Assembly (NCBI GenBank): GCA_030762175.1
Contig: CM060831.1
Span: forward strand, 1,366,501-1,430,500
Direction of reading: 5' to 3'
From: Metallyticus violacea
Taxonomy: Eukaryota; Arthropoda; Insecta; Mantodea; Metallyticidae
DNA: 64,000 nucleotides
The position numbers were made by a program, and so were the translations under genes. Below the pieces are notes generated by a model. That model was not told the origin of the DNA and searched no databases. It saw only the letters and a list, made by a program, of their open reading frames with translations. Shown piece after piece: positions 43,362 through 55,738 of the stretch; position 1 is the first letter of the stretch; every line of letters starts with the position of its first letter.

Positions 43362-43969
43362 GAAAATATATCGGTGTATGTCAGCCGTTGCAGTTCTTTG
43401 ACTGCAAGTTTTAAAACAAGCTCAGTACAAATACAAGAGAAAATAATAATACATTCATCAAATAGATAATAATAATTTGTAACACATAAAATAGGGTTTT
43501 TGCATATTTTGAAACGGATAAATATGTTAAAAGCAAATAAGTAAACCAGTTAAATTTCAAGAATCCAGAACCTAGTAGCAAACTGGCTGACGTTTCACGC
43601 AATAAACTTCCACGTGCTCAAAGCTGACATGTCAAGAAAATTTATGACATGACGTCTCTCTCAAAACGGCACTAACATTCCTCCAGTTAAGCTAAATTAA
43701 TGTGGCTTAGATATGTGATCGATGACAAATATGCAGTCAACGTTCTTGCTAGCAATTTGCTTTATACCTCTCCACGAATTGTATCTGTTCAAATGTGTAA
43801 AGATTTGTTTGTTTCTAAGTGCGGCTCCGTTTTGCTAAAACACCAATACCTTGCTTAGCATAGCAAAATGATGTGACAAATACAACCAATTTATTCTTCA
43901 GGTTCAATTAATCTTGTAAATAGAATTATGCACAACGTTATTCCTTTTTAGTTTAAATAAGCTTTCAAA
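43362..43969. other. Unassigned AT-rich sequence
   Basis: No recognised element or gene. Confidence 0.5.
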
Positions 43970-45226
43970 TATGAGGGGTATTCAAAAAGATCTGCAACCA
44001 GTATATCCACGATTGAACAATAATGTTTACAAAAATAATTCACGCAGCTAGCAACAATGAACCTTGTTATCAAAATACATAAGTGCAACTTTAAACTTGC
44101 ATAGTCACTGTCGTACAGTTTGTCGAGTTCAGTCCTGTGTCAACTACTGGTGTAAAGTAATGAATATTTGTACATTTTTACAAGCTATAAGCTGATGAAA
44201 GAGCGGGAAAATAAATAAATAAATAAATCCGAGGACTTGGTACCTGTTTAAGGTAATCAAGTGTGCTCATTTGAAGTCACTGCAAGATGGGTTCGATCAT
44301 TTGAAGAAGGACGAGGGACTTTGAAAAACAACCCTCGATCTGGCCGGCCTGGGAAGCTGTGAACGAGAGAACAATTGAAAGAGTGAGGAGCATGGTGGAG
44401 GCAAATTGACATATTACTGTTGAAATGCTAAGTATTGGCACATTGACAGTATACTCCACAAACATTTAAAGCTGCGAGAAATCTGAGCAGAACAGGTTTC
44501 ACATTCCTTAACCAATGTAGAGAAGATGAGGAGAAAGGAATGTGCAAGGAAACTGCTGAGCATGTTTTCACCAAATGGTTCTAAACGTTTGACAGATATA
44601 TGCATGAAAGTTGGTTTTATTTCCCCAAATAAAGCTCAAAACTGCGTGTGGGAAAATGAGAATGATTTCAAACCAGTTGTTTTAGGACAAGATTTTCGTT
44701 CTCGGAAGCGAATGTTCACTGTTTTCTTCAACTTTGAACAACCTTTAGTGTTGACTGTATGCCAGAAGGAATGAAAATGAATGGAGAACACATTGGCTCT
44801 TATATTTTGGAGTCTTTATTTGAAGAGCTGAGGCAGTGGCGTCCAAAGACAGGAACTTCAAGGGGCTGTTGCTTTAGCACGACAATGCGTCTCCTCACAG
44901 AACAGCTGAAAATTTGAGGAAACTGGAAGTCGCCAAAGTCCAGCTGCCTAACCACCCTATAGCGCTGGCATTGCAGTGCGACTTCTGGTTGTTTCCTCGA
45001 GTGAAATCTTAAATTGCTGGAAAACCTTTTTAACAAATGCAGGACCTTGCTCAAACTCTGTTGACAATGTCTCAGTCCGAGTACCGTAGCGCTTTTAACA
45101 AGTGGCTGCATCATCTACATCTGTATGGAGAAAGATGGAGAGTACTTTGAAGGATTGTGAGAATAAGTTCAGTCCTTAGCTTGGACTTTAAGGTGGCACT
45201 TGCAATACTTTTGAATGCCTCTCGTG
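43970..45226 (+). mobile_element. mariner transposon, plus (pair member 2), both ends
   Basis: Ends are imperfect inverted repeats: 'tatgaggggtattcaaaaag' at left and, in reverse, 'cacgagaggcattcaaaag' at right. Length is about 1.26 kb, normal for mariner. Relics: 'TARWVRSFEEGRGTLKNNPR' with 'SGRPGK' (about 44280-44360), 'QNCVWENENDFKPVVLGQDF' with 'FFNFEQPLV' (frame 44526-44774), and a degraded third motif near 44940-45000. It is the same family as 40628-41902 but with different flanks. Confidence 0.85.
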
Positions 45227-45875
45227 CACAATTAATTGATGAAAAAATATTCTTTTTAACTAAAGGTCAATCGTAAAGTGTCTCAATATCACAAACTATA
45301 ACAATAATGAATTATATGCACAATCATTCGCTTCTCCCCAGCTGCATTTTGTAATTCACTGTATGTAATTATTTTTTGACGCGATTACATTTTGTAAGCA
45401 GAACAAAGTTTTATTGTTTTGGAAATATGAATGCCGTATTAACATCATTAGGAACTTAAACAGTGTTGCACATTGGATTTGAAAGATATCTACTAATTAC
45501 GATCAGGTAGGCTTAGGCAATAAGTTCTCGTTTTGGAATTTCGGAACTTTAGGTTTTTTCGCTGCTTCCATTGGTCACGTAGGTAAATGACGATTTGGAT
45601 ATTTACATCCCACGAATTTTCTGCTCTCCCATTTTCATATCAACTCATTTTGCTACAGGATGCGGTGGACTGGTGACTCGGGTTCTGCTCGGCGTATGGT
45701 GTGGAAGCGGACCTTTCAGGGCGGTGGAACTCTATCTGGAAAAATGTAAGTGACCACACCGCCCGCAGATCCTGGCTGAGGTGAACCTCCCTTCCGCAAG
45801 TGGCCACCGTAAGCAAGCAACTCTTCAAAGCACCCTCCCAAATACTTATGAACATATCTTGCATTTAAACAAAAC

Positions 45876-45906
<31 letters not shown>

Positions 45907-46604
45907 ACCGTCAAATTAGAAATTGAAGGGGAAGTTTAAAACCAATGTTGATTACATTTTAGGTTTCAACCCCTCATAACAGCCAATTCCAATATGGCAC
46001 CCCTACCTTATAATACTTAAATTTTACTGAAAACTATATTATTTATCGCATTTTACATCATTGCCTGCCAAACTGACTAGAACTGCAAAATATTGAGTAT
46101 TTCATACATTTCACATTGCTGTATACACTGTAAGCTAGTTCCGAAAGATGCTATATTATTATCGTACAACAGACTGTCTTCTGTCCAAATTGAAACCATT
46201 CAGGTTGAAAGGCAACGGAGAAAATTGAACATTTAATAAATATTATAAGGTAGAAAAGTGTCATTGAAATTTAAAATGGAATCAAATTTGTTTTTAAACT
46301 TAAATTTGACGTTTTTATTTATTTTTATTCTCTTTAAATGGGTAATTATTCAGAATTGCAATTTCTGAAATGACAGAGGTTTGTATGAAATTAAATTTAT
46401 CAGCATGTGCAGTTTTCTACACCGCCTGCAAATCGTTATCGGGGCAATAGGCAAAATTAAACGGAAACTATGAATTCTAGAAAATGCAAGTAGGTCAGTG
46501 TAGCTGGGCTTGAAATAAGACTCGCTCATTCATTCGGAGTTCATGATAAAACACCGTGGTTTTATTTTTAAATACACATCTCATGGTTTAGGTACACAGA
46601 ATGG
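45227..46604. other. Unassigned sequence
   Basis: A locally GC-rich patch at 45655-45830 contains a donor-like 'atgtaagtg' (45745-45753) and a 74-codon minus frame (45640-45864); neither is recognised. An A-rich run with (CAAA) units lies at 45868-45907. Confidence 0.4.
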
Positions 46605-47250
46605 TGAAAAGGTTCTTTCCTTTTCTTTCCTTCTTTCTTATTTCTATCCTTGTTTATTTCCTTCCTTCCTTCCTTCCTTCCTTTTCTTTTTTTTTTCTCT
46701 TTACTTTATTCTCCGTTTCTTTATTTGTACCTTCTTTCCTTCCTATTTTCTATTCTTTTTTTTTTTTTTGATTATTGCGGTTTTAATTTCTTCTTTTTTC
46801 CATTTCAATTTTCTTTATATTTTATCCTTCTTTGCATCTCCTTTTTGCTTCTTCATTTTTCTTTATCCTATATTTGGTTACTCTTTGTTTTTTCTTTCGT
46901 GCTTGCTTTTTGTAATCTTTTTACCACCTCCTTTTTATTTATTTTTTTGAATATTTCCTGCTTTCTTTTTCCATTTTATTAACCGCATTTTACTTATTCA
47001 TTTTATTATTCGTGTGTTTTTTTTATTTCTTTTCGTTCTTTTCTTCTTTCTTTCCTTTCAGTTTCCATTATTTTCTGCTGTTTGCTTTCATCTCATTATT
47101 ATTTTCATTCTTTCTTTCTTTCTTTTTCCTTTTCTTCTTTTGTTATTATTTCCTTTTTTTTTGGTTATTAATTCCCTTCTTTTGTATTGTTTATTTTCTT
47201 GCTTCCTTTTTTCTTTCTTTTTCTTACCATTTTTTTCTATTTTCTCTTTA
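46605..47250. repeat. Long pyrimidine-rich tract, about 640 bp
   Basis: The plus strand is mainly T and C (TTTC, TTCC, CTTT words) with scattered AT interruptions, including four tandem CCTT-type units near 46660-46682. Long Phe/Leu/Ser-rich open frames (46543-47281) come from this composition and are not called genes. A SINE A begins right after it. Confidence 0.9.
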
Positions 47251-47256
47251 CATTCC

Positions 47257-47452
47257 CGCCACGGGTGGCCGAGGTCGTTAAGGCACGGACTCGCGAGCGA
47301 GAGGTCTGGGGTTCGAATCGCGCCAGGACCGTCCTCCCTGACAGAGAGAGAGAAAAAAAACCTTTCCCAATACATCATTTCATTTCATGTATCACCAGTG
47401 TTCAACGCCTATGGCGCCTCAGAAGTAAAAACGGGTGTTAAACACCACTAAA
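47257..47452 (+). mobile_element. SINE family A, plus, internally deleted but with intact head
   Basis: The head 'ccacgggtggccgaggtcgt' and B-box 'ggttcgaatcgc' are intact. The middle is replaced by a (GA)n and A-rich joint at 47341-47359. The tail 'gggtgttaaacaccacta' is present. Confidence 0.9.
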
Positions 47453-49936
47453 AAAACTTTACATTCAAGGTCATCCTATAGGTATATTAATAACACAGTA
47501 CTACTGTGCAAAGTTGGGGACGTGTAAACTTTTCAGGGAGTCGGCCAAGTATCCTGAGGGATACTTCCAGCGCGGCAACTTTTTCAAATGTAAAAATTGA
47601 TATTTCTACAAAAAAAATGTTTTGTATTAAGCCAGTGAACAAATTATTGTTGAATTATTTAAAGATTTTGATTTATTATGAATAAAGATATGACCGACTT
47701 TATTTGTATTTTAAAAGTACCAGTTTATTACAAATTTCTCGGCTATTCCGTATGTGAAAAAAGCAGAAGTGTTTAAATTATGTTCTACAATTATATCGTA
47801 GAGAAATGACAAAAAAGTCACATCTTAAACCTGCTGATTTACCAACAGAAAGCAATTATTTGTTTACTGTGATTTCTTATTTACATCATAAATAGAGTTT
47901 TCCATGGGAAATGTGTGCTATTGTTTATTCCCCCCGCCCTTTTTTGACGTGATGCTGCCTGCATCTCTACTTTGGTGCCACCTTCTGTCGATAACCACTT
48001 TAGCGAAATGATCAGGTCCCCTGATGTACAGGCAGCCCGCACGGCGCCTCGTATACGAGAAGTTGCCTATACAGCACGGAGATGAGAGTGCTACGTATTA
48101 TTTCCATCCGTTAATGAAGTTGTAAAGCTGGAAGCTTGTTAACTCTGGACATAGCCCGTAAAACATTTTAGTAGAAGAACTGGAATATTTCCAACATGTA
48201 CGGATTCCACTACCCGGATCACGGAGCAATGCATCAAGCTGTAAACCTCCCATTTACCTTCCTTAACGCCCCCTTTTGTAGAGTCTGCGTTTACTTTTTC
48301 CAGTTCCTAGAAAACAGCACTCTCCATGAAACTGCTGCAAAGTGCTAAATTAAAGGAATATATCTGAAATTTAAAAATGCTCATCCATTTGAAACGTTCA
48401 CCAAAAAAAGATATTGTAGCATTTAAGTAAATTTCTATTCATTGCCGAAGTATTTACTTTCTCTGTTATGCTGATTTAATGTATGCATTTTAAAATCGCA
48501 GTTCACAATTAAACGCATCTGGCCGTCCTCCCGATATAATGCAATTGTGATCATTATTTACGGTTAAAATAGTCTGAGCAGCAAGTTAAAGCGGAGATGG
48601 GAACCTACATGCACTATATTTGAAAGTATACAACATACTCTTTGTGTAAAATGCCATGATACATTCCCAAAGCATTTGAAAATTCCTAATAATGCAAAAG
48701 ATTCTGTCTTACCTACATCTAATTCAGTACGAACCAGTAGAATTTAAACCGGGGCGGAAAACCGTTGAACAACTTGCAGAAACTCCCGTAGTGAGATACA
48801 TTTGTAATTTATCAGTCAATAAAATAATGGCGCTACAAAATTGTCAAGTTTTTGTAGTCCCTGGACGTGAACTCCGAAATGAAATGCTTGAATTTTGATA
48901 GGAGAAAATTAATTATGCTATAATTATGAATTTTAGGGAGCATTTGTACGGTGGATTCTAGACCGCTAAGCAATTTGTCTACGCCGGAACAAAATTTGAC
49001 ATGAATGGGGAGCGGTCAGCTCTCTGAGGTACTGAGATATATTGGATATCCAATTAAAACATTAAAAATGTATGAGGCAATTATTATCTGAAAGTGAGGT
49101 TTGAGAGGTTTGAGAGTCCAGAAGTGATTTCTGGAAGTGAATTCGGATGGCAGCACTGGCCACCACCGAACGTGTAGTCATTGTGTTCACTAACTACAAG
49201 GCAAGCACACACTCCAAAGGTGGACGGATTACCTGCTCAAAACTGGTTTGGAAGCAAAGAATGTAAAAAAATGTAGAAGTACCACTTTCTCCTATGCGGT
49301 GCACAATGCCCGAGTGCGGAGGAACTTGTCGATGACCCCTTAGCACCACCCCCATCACTACTACAGAATGTTCGGGAGGCGATTACCTGCTCTTGGACTG
49401 CATCGTTGGTGATTTTCCCGGCGAAGAATTGTTAAAATCCTACATTTTGTTATGGAGTTCTTGGCAACAATGCTGGGAAGGGGGCGTGTCCGAAGAAGAC
49501 ACGGGCATAATTATGTTTCTGGCATTGAGAATCCTCTGTAATCCTCAATAATCAGGAGTAGTTTCGCTTGGTGGTGAACACTAAGCTACTTCTCCGTCAC
49601 CTTTCCCTCCCATGTCACGAAGATATCTGCAGCAGACATGGAACTAAAACTTTTCACAAACTTGGCAAGGCGTAGAAAACGGCTTCATTAATCTTCATTA
49701 ACTACTTTCTGTCTGCAATTGAATGTTGGACGAGACAATATATGCTTTATGAAAATTTAAAAAAAAAATTAGTCAACGTTGAATCTTACTTAATTTATTT
49801 TTTGTACATCTCTGTTTGGAGAATATTTTAAGATTATTTTCTACCTTTGTTAGAATAAACTATTTAATTCAAGGAATAGCGTTGTGTGGTTGTTCCTTCA
49901 TCATGCTCTTTTATGACGTCACTTCTCTTTGCTAAT
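47453..49936. other. Unassigned sequence, 2.5 kb
   Basis: This is the longest stretch without a recognised element. One 68-codon plus frame (48692-48898) shows no known motif. Less AT-rich patches at about 47930-48080 and 49140-49520 have no open frame of note. Confidence 0.4.
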
Positions 49937-50200
49937 ACAGTGAGGTTATTTGAGTTATGGGCAGAAAGTGCGTGGCTGCGCGTTGAGAGATGATGGTAGT
50001 CAAGGCTGCATAATGCATATACAGGTAGCAGCTAAGCCTTTATCAACGAGCGTGCAAACTTGGTGCTAATTGTTCTTTGTTAGTCATGCCACTACATAAA
50101 TATAATCTTTAAGAACGGTGTGAAGCGGAACCTTTTAGAGAAGAAAGTGTTTTATAACTTGAGAGACAGGATCTCTCAATGACAAGAAAAAGAGTTCCGA
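49937..50200 (+). mobile_element. Tc1-like element relic, plus
   Basis: It starts 'acagtgaggttatttgagtt', nearly identical to the start at 37264. It shares 'ctctcaatgacaaga' about 230 bp in. The coding part is too degraded to read. Confidence 0.58.
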
Positions 50201-51700
50201 ACCGCCGTGTCCTTACGTAACAAAAGCTGGATGAAATATAGACATTTCCCAAGTGTGTAGCCGCAGAGGGGCATGGTTTTCAATATCTCTAACAAGTTAT
50301 TGCTTATTACCATCACTTCATGCTTTCACTAAAATAGTAACCTTATGCGATTCTAATTGCCTTTTTCTGGTTCCGGCGGCTGCAATGGAGCCAAGGAACA
50401 TAGCAAAAGATTAAATAGCAATGTTATCTGTTCTTAAAACGAGCCTGGCACAAAAACCAACAGTCGGGGTGCCTGTTGCGCTAGACAATTAATGTTTGTG
50501 TCTTGGCCAGGCACCGAGTACTCTCGTGCCAACAAGAGGGTTACGTCTTTCCATGCTGCTATTACACTGAGCATCTGATGCTAATGCAGCACTTGATTAA
50601 ACCACAGTTCTGTCGTTTATTTTAGCAGCCTCTTAACCTAGTTCGATACTCGACACGGTACTTTCAAGCGCAGCGCTCCATGTACTTCCGAAACCGACAA
50701 GGGCTCATTTTATTTCGATTGCGTTCATCACAAGCTAGTGTTAGATAAAACACATGCCACAGTGCAAAGAAATGATTAACTATATCGATCTTCGTGCTGA
50801 GTGCTATTGTATGTATCGGTTCGTTCAACTCTTCCTCAAACTCCAGTTCTTGTTACAACTCCTACCCTGTTGCCTGACCAAGCTCAAACTTACTTTACTG
50901 AGATTAAGAGCAGAATATTTTTTTCAATATGGAGCTATACATGTGCTAGAAGCAATAGGCAAATTGTAAACTATATATATTACATTCTGGCGTTTTATAT
51001 AAGGGCCAACCAGTAATTTCCCTACTAAACCCACATTTTTATTTTATAATAAAGTTCGTAATATTTTAAAGTTCCTAATTTATTTTGTAACAACGTTGGT
51101 AATATTTTATTAAAGTTTATAATTTATTTTCGAATAAAGTTGGTAATATTTAAAATTCCTAATTTTTATACTAAAGTTTACGCTATTTTAAAGATAAAAT
51201 ATTTCCGGTACCGCAGCACCAATTTTCGATACCTTGTACATAGTTTTTACTTTATCGTCATTTTCAAGTCGTTGACCTCTGATATATTTCTTGAGTTCGT
51301 AGATCTCTCGGGGCTTAAGGTGAATGGTAGAACATGTGCCATATGGATTTTCTATGCAATTTCGGATGAGTGTGAGCGAGTCAAAAGTCTGGGGCGGCTC
51401 CCAGTTGTAACAGAGCTGAGCACTCATTGTGGTTGTGTCATGCACCCGAAAACTCCCTGAAGTCCCAAACACCGTCAGTTTGTCATTCATATGATGCGAG
51501 TTTTTTTTTTCTGTGGGAAATAGTGTCTGTCTGCACGCAATTCACGATATTTGGTTTAAGTCACGTCAATTAGTGAAACTGCTTCAAGAGTGCCCACATA
51601 TCTTAATGACATTTCTCATCCAAAAGGCTTCATTGCTGCGGTTTATTTTCCGAAATAAAAATAGGGAAAATTATTTATTGGGTGTCTTTGTATAAAAATA
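50201..51700. other. Unassigned sequence
   Basis: At 51040-51185 the phrase 'aaagttcgtaatattttaaa' or a close variant recurs about four times (AT-rich degenerate tandem repeat). Overlapping frames at 51140-51490 are not recognised. Confidence 0.45.
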
Positions 51701-52809
51701 TACAGGGCTAATCAATAAAGACTGAGAATGAATGGTGCAGATGCGGCGGTGATACAATTTTACATGACAAGAACAGATCTCTCATGATTGGTGATAAAAC
51801 TGGAATGCGCCTTTGTACAGGACGTGAGCAAAGAGAGAGTGCTTGCCAGTAGGCTGCGCAAAACAAAGTCGCTTCATATCGAGAAATACAATGCTCTAAA
51901 GTTTTACTTTCGTTGCGATATGGAAGCTGCATGATGTTACAGCAAGCATATGGCGATGATGTTCTGCCACAAACAACCATACTTAAATGGTTCAAAGAGT
52001 TTAAGGAGGGCAATGTTTCAACAACATAGCAGGGCAATCCAGGTGCTGCAAACTGTAGTGATCGAGACCATGATTAACACAGCTCGGGAAGATCATCGAA
52101 TTTCGGTAGATAAATTGGCAGGCATGTTACAGATTCCCATGTTTTTCGATCGCTTACATATGAAATGTGTTCGTGCCGACTGCTGACGCCTGATGGTGCC
52201 AGTGGACGTGGACGTGCCGCGTCTGGTAGTGGAGCATGGCGAGGCTTGTGATGAGACTTGACCTCACCATTACGACCCCGAAAGCAAACAGTCGAACTCA
52301 GTCTGGAAATCACCTGGTTCTCCGACACCAAAGAAGACCAAGGTACTTCGGTCTTCAGGAAAGTTTATGGTAATTTCGTTCTTCGACAGATCGTGGAAAG
52401 GTTTAGTTATTCAACATGAAGTCCTCCCGCGATCAACGGTTAATGGAGAGTATTACCAGACTGTTTTGAGCATCCACTATCTGGTTCTCGTCTTTACCAT
52501 GGCAATGCTGCCCTTATGTTTGCAACTTTGTTGCTCAATATTTGGCCTCCACCCAAAAAAGAGAGAAAAAAAACATACAATGTGTGCTCCTCCCTTCATA
52601 CAGCCCGGGTCGTGAAGAAGGCGGGGGCGGCTCTAAAGACGATGTCAAAAAAATGGTTTCCAGCACGTCTTCCTGAACTGACAGCACTTTGGGGAAAGTG
52701 TACACAACTCACTGGGAACTACTTCGAAAAAGACATACCAACCTTGAACTTGCCTAGTGCACTTCATAAGTAAAAAAACAATTCTTAGTCTTTATTGACA
52801 ACCCTCGTA
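51701..52809 (+). mobile_element. mariner transposon, plus, both ends (TTCAATAAAGA family)
   Basis: Ends are 'agggctaatcaataaagact' at left and, in reverse, 'agggttgtcaataaagact' at right; both start TAC. Length is 1109 bp. Transposase relics: 'HIEKYNALKFYFRCDMEAA' (helix-turn-helix, about 51875-51930), 'LKWFKEFKEGNVSTT' (about 51980-52025), 'TARRVPRL' type sequence, 'TVNGEYYQTVL' (about 52439-52470), and 'APPFIQPGS' in place of the third motif (about 52588-52615). Frameshifts are many. Confidence 0.86.
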
Positions 52810-53395
52810 TTTTCTTGAGATGGAAATCCTGAAATTTTCTCAAATCTCTATAAGTTGCAAAAGAGAGAGAGAGAGAGAGAGAGAATTATCCTATCTAATG
52901 TTAAAACTTGGCATAGTTATAATAAAAAAAAATTTAAGAATACAAAGCTGTTATCACATTTATTAAGAAAATAGAACCAAAACACAGAACTAAAACTTTG
53001 AGTCTTGAGTTCATTTCCATTTTCTGAACAAATTTGATAAATATATTTCAGCAACAGCTCATAATTTTTTTTACATTTTTCTTCAATAACAAAAGTTCCA
53101 AAACCTTTATAAAAATAGTAGAGAGGGAGATTATTTCAAGAGCTTTTTAGATAAATATTAAACATTAAATACTTTCCATCAAATTTAAAAAATATTAAAC
53201 GCGTGTTTATTTTAAGAATTAATTATACTGAAAACTGTTGCACTTGGCCACCACAATATCCGGGTACCATCGAAATTTCATTAATATAATGAATGAGTTT
53301 CTCGACTGCAATGACATGATAGTTAATATTATAAACTATTAAATATAGCAACTTCATAGGAAAAAGACAATATACCGGAACCAACATTTTACATC
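52810..53395. other. Unassigned AT-rich sequence with a (GA)n run
   Basis: The (GA)n microsatellite is at 52863-52884. Nothing else is recognised. Confidence 0.5.
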
Positions 53396-53456
53396 AAACC
53401 CGCGATCTTGGGTTTAGAAGGCAAGTGTGGTTACCACTACACCACCAGGACCGACT
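53396..53456 (-). mobile_element. SINE family B, minus, tRNA-like head only
   Basis: 'aacccgcgatcttgggttta' to 'ccactacaccaccaggaccg' matches the head of the intact copy at 43045-43349 very closely. The whole body and tail are absent. In a SINE the 5' head is the part usually lost, so a head-only piece is odd. Confidence 0.8.
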
Positions 53457-53679
53457 TTCCTAACGAGTGAGTACTCCATAAAAGAATACCATTATTAATA
53501 TGCGAATAAATAGAATCAAAATTAATGTGTCCTTTGAAACACTATAATTGAAAAGTCTTAACATAAAAAGTTCACGGGTGATAGTTAATATATGTCGACC
53601 AACCAAGGTCGGAATAAGAATTTCATCGAAACTCCAGAGCCAGTTTTAATTTAATTTGAATGTACTTAATTTATTGACA

Positions 53680-54480
53680 TCACACCTATCATTAACAATA
53701 TAGAACTCCATATATAAATTGTTTTACTACAATTTTAGCTTTATCATATAAGATAATAGCTACGATTAAGTAGCAGTTCAGATTTGGCCCACAAAGAGAT
53801 AAAGGAAACTCGTTTATATAAATAATAAAGAAAAGACTATTTAATATGGGGATCTTGGGTAACTTCATGACCTATGAGTTTATATTTAGATAAACTCCCT
53901 TTGAAATAAGTTGCCCGATATCTATTAGTGAAATAAAGCCTTAAAATCTAAACTTTTACTCTGAAAGTTAAAAGTTAAATTTCCGTAAAAGCATATGATG
54001 AAAATCCTTAGAAGTAACAAAGAACCCACTTAAGACGATGATGTTTTCCTAGCATTGCTTATGTAACTGCGTTTATGTACTCAGGTCATTTCTATAACCA
54101 AATTGTCTTTTGTTGAACAAAGAATTAGTTTCAAAGTAAGTAACAATCTGCTTAAAAAAAATACTTCAAAGACCTTGGCAGCTTTGAGAATTATGCTGAT
54201 CGGTCTATAAGTATCATAACAAGTTTTCTTTTGCCTAAAATTTGTGCAAGTTTAGCAAATTTAAAGCAGTCACGAAAACAACCAACATTAAGAAAATGAT
54301 AAACATAAGTCAAAGGTTTATATATAAAGCAATCTATCGGCGTATTTTTGTACTTTATAATGTATTAAAAATGAGCAAAAATTAAGTGGGTCAAACAAGT
54401 GATCATTACGCCCTTGTCTGATTTTGACTTAGCAAATCAACTTTGACACCCATCTATAATATCTGAACTTTACCTACATA
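53680..54480 (-). pseudogene. LINE reverse-transcriptase relic, minus
   Basis: The minus strand reads in order: 'PLTYVYHFLNVGCFRDCFKF' and 'AKLAQILGKRK' (about 54225-54330, fingers region), 'RPISIILKAAKVFEVFF' in another frame (about 54160-54215), 'NRYRATYFKGSLSKYK' (about 53880-53930), and 'LFFIIYINEFPLSL' (about 53795-53840). This is the pattern of a non-LTR retrotransposon reverse transcriptase (Jockey/CR1-like). The active-site YADD box that should follow is not readable. The copy is very degraded and its clade uncertain. Confidence 0.68.
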
Positions 54481-55242
54481 GGAATGGGATAACATCACGG
54501 CATTCCATTGTCGGATCCTGGTTGACATTGACGCTTGCCGCTAAATGTGCACCTCAGGCATGACTTTGATAGCATTTTATTTCCCAAACCTACTGTATGT
54601 CTCCCAACGAAACAGCCTTACAAATAACAAAAATAAAACATTTGATAAAGCAATTAATATCAATGTTTAACAAAACGAATATATAAATTAATTACAGGAA
54701 AAGAATATCCCTTTCACTGCGAAACTACAAATAATAATATTAATGAGGAATATCAAATATAATAAAGCTTGAGGGAAGAGAAACTAAGGCAAAAGGGAGA
54801 GTTTATTTTAGGAACGATAAAATAAATATATTAATTAAAGAAAAGAACTACGCCTACATATTCTGTTTGAGCTCTCGATAAATGATGAAACATAAGAGAG
54901 AAAGATAAATTGTTACAAAATAAACAGACAAATAAAGCATCAGAGTTGGGAAATCTGAACTCTTTTTATGCAGAATTTCACATCAGATAAGACTGTGAAG
55001 TTTTGAGCAAAATAGAAATAATTATTTAAACATAACGCACTTTAACATATATTAATTAAAATTTTTGAAGTGAAACTTAAGCATACAAATCAGATTTTAG
55101 TTTATTAACACTTTGTTTATTTTACAGTAAATAAAATAGATCCTCTTTCTGTTTGGAGACAGCTACAGACATACTAAATTCTTTTTCAATACCAGTCTAT
55201 TGTTTTCGTGAATTTATAGGCCGGCGGGAATGCCCCAGGGGA
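54481..55242. other. Unassigned AT-rich sequence
   Basis: This is possibly more of the LINE upstream of the reverse transcriptase, but no endonuclease motif could be read. Confidence 0.4.
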
Positions 55243-55516
55243 GATTTTTTATAGTGTTTAACGCCCGTATTTACGTTGAGGCATCACCGGCAGTGGACAC
55301 TGACGATGCATGAGATAAAATGATATATCGGGAAAGGATATTTAATTAAGAAACGAAGCGTTCCAGACCTAAATTTAAGGTATCTCCCAAATATTTGTCA
55401 TTTATGAGGACTGAGGAAAACCTGGAAAAAAACTTCACTCAGAAAAAACGGTCCTGGTGGGAATCGAACCTCGCAATCAGGAGTCGGCTTCTTAACGGTC
55501 TCATCCATCCTGGCGG
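55243..55516 (-). mobile_element. SINE family A, minus, full length
   Basis: Tail 'tatagtgtttaacgcccgta', body 'gtcatttatgaggactgagg', B-box complement 'gggaatcgaacc', head 'cttaacggtctcatccatcc'. The head is mutated. Confidence 0.9.
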
Positions 55517-55738
55517 GCCTAGTGGAGATAGTGAAAAATATGTGGTCGTGGTGCCTATGGGTATCTAAACATATGACATTCACCTTCTTAGAGTGAGGAG
55601 CCTTATCCTGACAGTTTGAGAATTGCTTACAACCATAGCACGTTTATTTAATACACTTTACTATAACAGACTAGTTCTCAGTATTTACCACATCACGGAA
55701 TTTCGGATAATAGGAGTACACCAGACCACATAACAAGC

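Noticed and set aside
45655..45760. Short exon or small RNA gene in a GC-rich patch
   Set aside because: A donor-like site is the only signal; no reading frame or RNA structure could be argued.
47257..47330. Functional tRNA gene
   Set aside because: It is the head of a SINE A; similar heads recur many times with the same body.
46543..47451. Long Phe/Leu/Ser-rich open frames (up to 145 codons)
   Set aside because: They are produced by the pyrimidine-rich tract, have no domain or start context, and run into a SINE.
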